Below the pieces are notes generated by a model. That model did not search any database. It saw nothing but the letters and a program-made list of their open reading frames with translations, and was not told the origin of the DNA. A stretch of 45,903 nucleotides of DNA from assembly GCA_964293815.1 (NCBI GenBank), contig CAXYYC010000019.1:1-45903 (forward strand), in the 5' to 3' direction. Of the stretch, positions 42,139 to 45,903 are shown piece after piece. Position 1 is the stretch's first letter. Every line of letters starts with the position of its first letter. This stretch comes from CTSOIL-112 sp964293815 (lineage in GTDB: Bacteria; Pseudomonadota; Gammaproteobacteria; Burkholderiales; Burkholderiaceae). The position numbers were made by a program, and so were the translations under genes.

Positions 42139-43608
42139 ATGAAACCAGTTATCGCCTTGGTTGGCCGCCCAAATGTCGGCAAATCCACATTATTTAACCG
42201 CTTGACCCGCTCACGCGACGCGATTGTCGCGGACTACGCGGGGCTGACGCGCGACCGCCACTATGGCGAGGGGCGCATGGGCGAGCGGCCATTTTTGGTG
42301 ATTGACACCGGTGGTTTTGAGCCGGTGGCTAAGGATGGGATTTATCATGAAATGGCGAAACAGACGCGTCAGGCGATTGACGAATCCGACTTGGTGGTGT
42401 TCTTGGTGGATGGTCGCGCTGGTTTAAATGCACACGATCAAACCATTGCCGATGATTTGCGCAAAACTGGTCGTCCGGTGGTGTTGGCGGTCAATAAAGC
42501 CGAAGGGATGCGCCATGCGACCGTGACCGCCGATTTTTACGCGCTCGGTTTGGGTGAGCCGGTGGTGATTTCCAGCGCGCATGGCGATGGCGTGCGCGAG
42601 ATGCTCGAATACGCCTTGGAGCAGATTCCCGAATCACGGCCTGCGGGCGTGCCGGATTGGCTCGATGTGGCTGATGGGCCGAGCGACGATCCGTTTGCAC
42701 ATTTGGATGACGATGGCATTGCGCGCTTGTTGTCCGCGCCCGAAGCGGCGCTGGAGGAAGATGAGCACAAAGCGATTTCCAATCACCGCAGTTTGCAACC
42801 GATTAAAATTGCGGTGGTTGGCCGCCCGAACGTCGGCAAATCGACCTTAATCAATGCCTTGGTGGGTGAAGAGCGCGTGATTGCGTTTGATATGCCGGGG
42901 ACGACGCGCGACGCGATTGAGATTGATTTTGAACGCGATGGGCAAAAATTTGTCTTGATTGACACCGCCGGTTTGCGTAAACGCGGCAAAGTCTTTGAAT
43001 CCATTGAGAAATTTTCGGTGGTCAAAACTTTGCAGGCAATTTCGAACGCGAATGTGGCGATTTTGATGCTTGATGCCAATCAGGATATTTCCGAGCAAGA
43101 CGCGCATGTGGCGGGATTTATTTTGGAATCAGGCCGCGCGTTGGTGGTCGCGGTGAATAAATGGGACACCGTGGATGCGTATGAAAAAGACCGCGTGAAG
43201 GTTGATATCGTGCGCAAATTGCCGTTTTTGGACTTTGCGCGCTTTCATTTCACCAGCGCACTCAAAGGTCAGGGCGTGGATGGTTTGCTCAAATCGGTGC
43301 TGGAGGCGCACGCGGCGGCCTTTGCCAAGCTGCCGACGCCGAAATTGACCCGTGTGTTGCAGGCGGCGATTGAGCACCAAGCGCCACCACGCAAAGGTCA
43401 AAGCTCGAATCGACCCAAATTGCGCTACGCCCATCAGGGCGGACAAAACCCGCCGATCATCATCATCCACGGTAATTCGCTGGAAAATGTGCCAAAAACC
43501 TATCAGCGTTATCTCGAAGGACGTTTTCGCGAGGCATTTAAATTGCAAGGAACGCCTTTGCGCATCGAATTTAAATCGAGCAAAAATCCGTATGCCTCAC
43601 GCGGCTAA
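42139..43608 (+). CDS. der: Ribosome biogenesis GTPase Der (EngA)
   Basis: Essential GTPase for 50S subunit assembly, with two tandem G domains. G1 of the first is GRPNVGKSTLFNRL (about 8-21), and of the second GRPNVGKSTLINAL (about 230). DTGGFE and DTAGLRKRGK are the respective G3 regions, and NKAEG and NKWD the G4 motifs. A C-terminal KH-like domain follows, with IIHGNSLENVPKTYQRYLE near the end. An acidic linker (about 170-215) separates the G domains. At 489 residues it matches E. coli Der (490). AGGAA lies before the ATG. It normally follows bamB, which is missing here. Confidence 0.98.
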   Translation: MKPVIALVGRPNVGKSTLFNRLTRSRDAIVADYAGLTRDRHYGEGRMGERPFLVIDTGGFEPVAKDGIYHEMAKQTRQAIDESDLVVFLVDGRAGLNAHDQTIADDLRKTGRPVVLAVNKAEGMRHATVTADFYALGLGEPVVISSAHGDGVREMLEYALEQIPESRPAGVPDWLDVADGPSDDPFAHLDDDGIARLLSAPEAALEEDEHKAISNHRSLQPIKIAVVGRPNVGKSTLINALVGEERVIAFDMPGTTRDAIEIDFERDGQKFVLIDTAGLRKRGKVFESIEKFSVVKTLQAISNANVAILMLDANQDISEQDAHVAGFILESGRALVVAVNKWDTVDAYEKDRVKVDIVRKLPFLDFARFHFTSALKGQGVDGLLKSVLEAHAAAFAKLPTPKLTRVLQAAIEHQAPPRKGQSSNRPKLRYAHQGGQNPPIIIIHGNSLENVPKTYQRYLEGRFREAFKLQGTPLRIEFKSSKNPYASRG

Positions 43609-43670
43609 ATGTGGAGAATGGCTCTGAGAGCGGTTTCATACGCATAAATTCGCGGTTTTGCGACGAACAG

Positions 43671-43698
43671 TTGACAAAAAAGGTCATGTATAAATAAT
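43671..43698 (+). promoter_or_regulatory. Sigma-70 promoter of hfq
   Basis: -35 TTGACA (43671-43676, perfect), 16 bp spacer, -10 AATAAT (43693-43698, five of six). Predicted start near 43705, about 80 nt before the hfq ATG. Confidence 0.7.
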
Positions 43699-43785
43699 TT
43701 GTGTTAATATCACATAATCTTATCGTTTCGATGTTTCGGAACGCACAAAAATAATTCTATTCATTTGCCCTTGGAGAAATAAATC

Positions 43786-44028
43786 ATGAACAAAGGACAG
43801 CTTTTGCAAGATCCGTTTTTAAATGCCCTGCGTCGCGAGCACGTTCCGGTGTCCATTTACTTAGTAAACGGTATTAAATTGCAAGGAAACATCGAATCTT
43901 TTGACCAATACGTTGTGCTGCTGCGCAACACGGTCACCCAAATGGTCTATAAACACGCGATTTCAACGATTGTTCCGGCGCGTCCTGTGAACATCCAAGA
44001 AATCCAACCGACTGCCAGCGCAGAATAA
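43786..44028 (+). CDS. hfq: RNA chaperone Hfq
   Basis: Hexameric RNA-binding protein that helps small RNAs pair with mRNAs. The 80-residue chain begins MNKGQLLQDPFLNALRREHV, with the conserved proximal-face Gln and Asp. It contains the Sm1 segment YLVNGIKLQGNIESFDQY and the Sm2 segment NTVTQMVYKHAISTIVP. The C-terminal tail is short (about 10 residues), as in many beta- and gammaproteobacteria compared with the 102-residue E. coli protein. GGAG lies before the ATG, and a strong promoter lies about 110 bp upstream. A strong hairpin terminator follows, 18 bases from hflX. Confidence 0.98.
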   Translation: MNKGQLLQDPFLNALRREHVPVSIYLVNGIKLQGNIESFDQYVVLLRNTVTQMVYKHAISTIVPARPVNIQEIQPTASAE

Positions 44029-44092
44029 TCGGATGGTGTTGATCGGTGGCGTGCATCCTCAGGATGTGGCGTTGCCAGACGACAAGTATTTA

Positions 44093-44132
44093 GACCAACC
44101 CGCTCGCTTAGGTGAGCGGGTTGGTCGTTTTT
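44093..44132 (+). terminator. Intrinsic terminator between hfq and hflX
   Basis: Perfect 13 bp stem GACCAACCCGCTC / GAGCGGGTTGGTC with an 8 nt loop, followed by GTTTTT. It ends 18 bases before the hflX ATG, so hflX depends on read-through or an internal start. Confidence 0.93.
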
Positions 44133-44149
44133 AGAATAGGAAATCATAT

Positions 44150-45295
44150 ATGCGAGCCATTATCGTAGGTATATATTTTGGTAAAGGCGATTTTGAGGCG
44201 TCGATGGAGGAGTTGCATCTACTGGTGCAAAGTGATGGCGGCCAAGTGGTCGGCGCTGTCACCGGCAGTCGCAAAACCCCCGATGCCGCACTCTTTGCCG
44301 GTAGCGGCAAAGTCGAGGAAATCAAGCTGGCGGTACATGAGCACCGTGCGGAAATCGTGGTGTTTAACCACAGCCTCAGCCCCGCCCAGCAACGAAATTT
44401 GGAAGCCAAACTGGAGGTTCAGGTCATGGATCGCACCGGTTTGATTCTCGATATTTTTGCCCAGCGCGCGCAAAGCCACGAGGGCAAATTACAGGTAGAA
44501 ATGGCGCAATTGGAATACCACCAATCGCGTCTGGCCGGTCTGTGGACCCACTTGGAACGTCAACGCGGTAAATCCGGCATGGGCGGGATGGGTGAGTCGC
44601 AGTTGGAGATTGACAAACGCCTGATCGGCGAGCGCATGAAATACCTCAAAGCGCAATTGAGCAAGTTTGAAAAGCAACATTTGACCCAGCGCAGTGCACG
44701 CGCGCGTAGCAATACTCTGAACGTCTCGCTGGTCGGCTACACCAATGCGGGCAAATCGACGCTGTTCAATACCCTCACCAGCGCACGCAGCTACGCGGCG
44801 GATCAATTATTCGCCACGCTCGACACTACTACGCGCAAAGTGTATATTGAAGGCGCGGGGCAAATCGTGGTGTCGGACACCGTTGGGTTTGTGCGCGAAT
44901 TGCCGCACCAATTGGTTGCCGCATTTCGTGCGACATTGGAGGAAACGATCCACGCCGACGTGTTGTTTCATGTGGTTGATGCAGCGAGCAATGTGCGCTT
45001 GGATCAGATTGACGAAGTGAATAAGGTGCTTAAAGAAATTGGCGCCGATCAGATTCCGCAGGTGCTGATTTGGAATAAGATCGATGTGTCTGGACACGAG
45101 CCAAAAATCGAACGCGATGAGCACGGTCACATTGCGCGCATTTACATCAGCGCGAAAACCGGTGTGGGCATGGATTTACTGCGCGAGGCATTGGTCGAAT
45201 TGGCCGACAGCCACAAACCTGATTGGCAAAAACAGCAGGAGCGGCGTCAGGCGGACGAATGGTCGGATGATCCGCGTTTTCGTCGGTCTGAGTAG
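44150..45295 (+). CDS. hflX: GTPase HflX
   Basis: Ribosome-associated GTPase that splits stalled ribosomes under stress. The 381-residue protein has the N-terminal HflX domain and a coiled middle (about 110-180) that includes RGKSGMGGMGESQLEIDKRL. The TrmE-Era-EngA-like G domain has G1 GYTNAGKSTLFNTL, G3 DTVGFVRELPHQL and G4 NKID. It is shorter than E. coli HflX (426), lacking mainly C-terminal sequence. AGGAAATCATAT precedes the ATG. The usual followers hflK and hflC are absent; repeats and an opposed gene come next. Confidence 0.95.
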   Translation: MRAIIVGIYFGKGDFEASMEELHLLVQSDGGQVVGAVTGSRKTPDAALFAGSGKVEEIKLAVHEHRAEIVVFNHSLSPAQQRNLEAKLEVQVMDRTGLILDIFAQRAQSHEGKLQVEMAQLEYHQSRLAGLWTHLERQRGKSGMGGMGESQLEIDKRLIGERMKYLKAQLSKFEKQHLTQRSARARSNTLNVSLVGYTNAGKSTLFNTLTSARSYAADQLFATLDTTTRKVYIEGAGQIVVSDTVGFVRELPHQLVAAFRATLEETIHADVLFHVVDAASNVRLDQIDEVNKVLKEIGADQIPQVLIWNKIDVSGHEPKIERDEHGHIARIYISAKTGVGMDLLREALVELADSHKPDWQKQQERRQADEWSDDPRFRRSE

Positions 45296-45329
45296 GTTTT
45301 ATTCAATAAGAAAGGGATGCGTGGCACCG

Positions 45330-45347
45330 CCCACGCTGGAGCGTGGG
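45330..45347. repeat. Third copy of the CCCACGCTGGAGCGTGGG palindrome
   Basis: CCCACGCTGGAGCGTGGG followed by AACGAGAAAACGAGAAAT, the same core as both ends of the 8701-8999 element. A solitary copy, here right after hflX. Confidence 0.8.
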
Positions 45348-45504
45348 AACGAGAAAACGAGAAATAAAGACATGCGGCGCCTACATTACACACACTTATT
45401 GTGCCTTACGAGCTTGTAGCGATCACTATGAGCGTAGCGAATCGTGGGTAACGGCGTCGCAATGGCTATCAGAATTACCCGTATATGAGAATGTGAAATA
45501 ACCC

Positions 45505-45597
45505 GTAGGGTGTGCAAATGGCTTTTCTTTTGCACACAAAACAAACTCGGTCATTTTCAAAAACAAAGGTGGCAAAATATCAATTTTCCCACCCTAC
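45505..45597. repeat. REP-like palindromic element (GTAGGGTG...CACCCTAC)
   Basis: Outer arms GTAGGGTG (45505-45512) and CACCCTAC (45590-45597); inner hairpin TGTGCAAA (45511-45518) / TTTGCACA (45529-45536). The right end CCCACCCTACTTGCT also occurs at 38445-38459. Confidence 0.7.
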
Positions 45598-45620
45598 TTG
45601 CTGCCACCTTGTCAACAGCC

Positions 45621-45653
45621 TCAAACCCCGATGATCACTCATCGGGGTTTTGA
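45621..45653. terminator. Terminator-like hairpin after the hflX region
   Basis: TCAAACCCCGATGA / TCATCGGGGTTTTGA, one extra T in the right arm and a 4 nt loop. It may end the minus-strand gene to its right or the hflX transcript. Confidence 0.65.
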
Positions 45654-45713
45654 GTTTAGTACGCGGAAGGTTTTATTACGTTGGTTGGCATTCAAATATA
45701 TTTAAAGCCTGAG

Positions 45714-45902
45714 TTAGGTGGCGCGCTGGTTATAACAATGCAGTTCCCATTGTGGAAGTGAAAGTTTTGACTTAGCGGCTTGTACTCTTGCAGCTGCGAC
45801 AATCGAAAGGTAAGTGTCCATTGAATTCATCTTTGTCGAACGTGTATCCCTAAATTCAGGAATGAATTGCAAAATGATAGCGTCAACTGGAAAGTGCGGG
45901 GG
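45714..45902 (-). CDS. C-terminal part of an unrecognised gene running out of the window
   Basis: An open frame of 62 codons with a TAA stop at 45714-45716, entering from the right edge on the minus strand. The peptide ends SIVAAARVQAAKSKLSLPQW, then ELHCYNQRAT. The alternation of Leu/Ala helices and a Trp-rich tail looks like real coding sequence. The other minus-strand frame checked is closed. Not recognised; the N-terminal part lies outside the window. Confidence 0.45.
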   Translation of the reverse strand, partial: PPHFPVDAIILQFIPEFRDTRSTKMNSMDTYLSIVAAARVQAAKSKLSLPQWELHCYNQRAT

Positions 45903-45903
45903 T

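Larger units (their letters stand above)
45296..45713. other. Gene-free region with decayed palindromic repeats
   Basis: 418 bp. It holds a copy of the CCCACGCTGGAGCGTGGG palindrome (45330-45347) and a stretch with fragments of the REP-like cores found near hisS (about 45380-45460). A REP-like element follows at 45505-45597, and a terminator-like hairpin at 45621-45653. No credible gene. Confidence 0.65.

Overview
The window reads as the chromosome of a betaproteobacterium, most likely order Burkholderiales, of moderate GC. The evidence is gene order: nadK-recN, argA-yggX, hemA-prfA, and above all ndk-rlmN-pilW-rodZ-ispG-hisS-yfgM-der-hfq-hflX, an order I know from that group. No rRNA or tRNA gene, CRISPR array or complete insertion sequence was seen. 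The assignment rests on recognised protein families and synteny, not on a database search.

Layout. 1-5.4 kb: NAD kinase, RecN, N-acetylglutamate synthase, the Fe-S protection protein YggX and a secreted NlpC/P60 peptidase. 5.4-8.6 kb: hemA-prfA on the minus strand and a small divergent membrane protein. 8.6-9.3 kb: gene-free, carrying a ~300 bp structured element bounded by inverted palindromes. 9.3-17.8 kb: a DASS anion transporter, an SbmA/YddA-type ABC exporter, ubiD, a low-GC DUF2059 protein, the bifunctional NAD(P)HX repair enzyme and an unrecognised helical protein. 18-22.8 kb: a VUT-family (queuosine-precursor type) transporter coupled to a QueF-like T-fold protein, the ackA-pta operon with a hairpin terminator between the two genes, and an OlsB-like acyltransferase. 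22.8-28 kb: glycine cleavage operon gcvTHP behind a promoter and a tandem glycine riboswitch.

28-31.8 kb is accessory: a small Cys-rich lipoprotein, an AT-rich pair (ArsR regulator plus fatty-acid hydroxylase) whose promoter implies a leaderless mRNA, and a minus-strand operon of two YbjQ-type proteins and an M48 peptidase. 31.9-45.3 kb returns to core genes: amtB with a sigma-54-like promoter, then the ndk to hflX cluster. That cluster is broken between ispG and hisS by a REP-flanked PD-(D/E)XK nuclease-like gene and a truncated second copy of the 5' end of hisS. bamB is missing from its usual place before der, and hflK/hflC do not follow hflX. The last 600 bp hold decayed palindromic repeats, a hairpin, and the C-terminal end of a minus-strand gene that leaves the window.

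The most promising novelties are the VUT/QueF-like pair, in which the QueF motif is recognisable but its lysines are replaced, and the ispG-hisS insertion with the duplicated hisS start.
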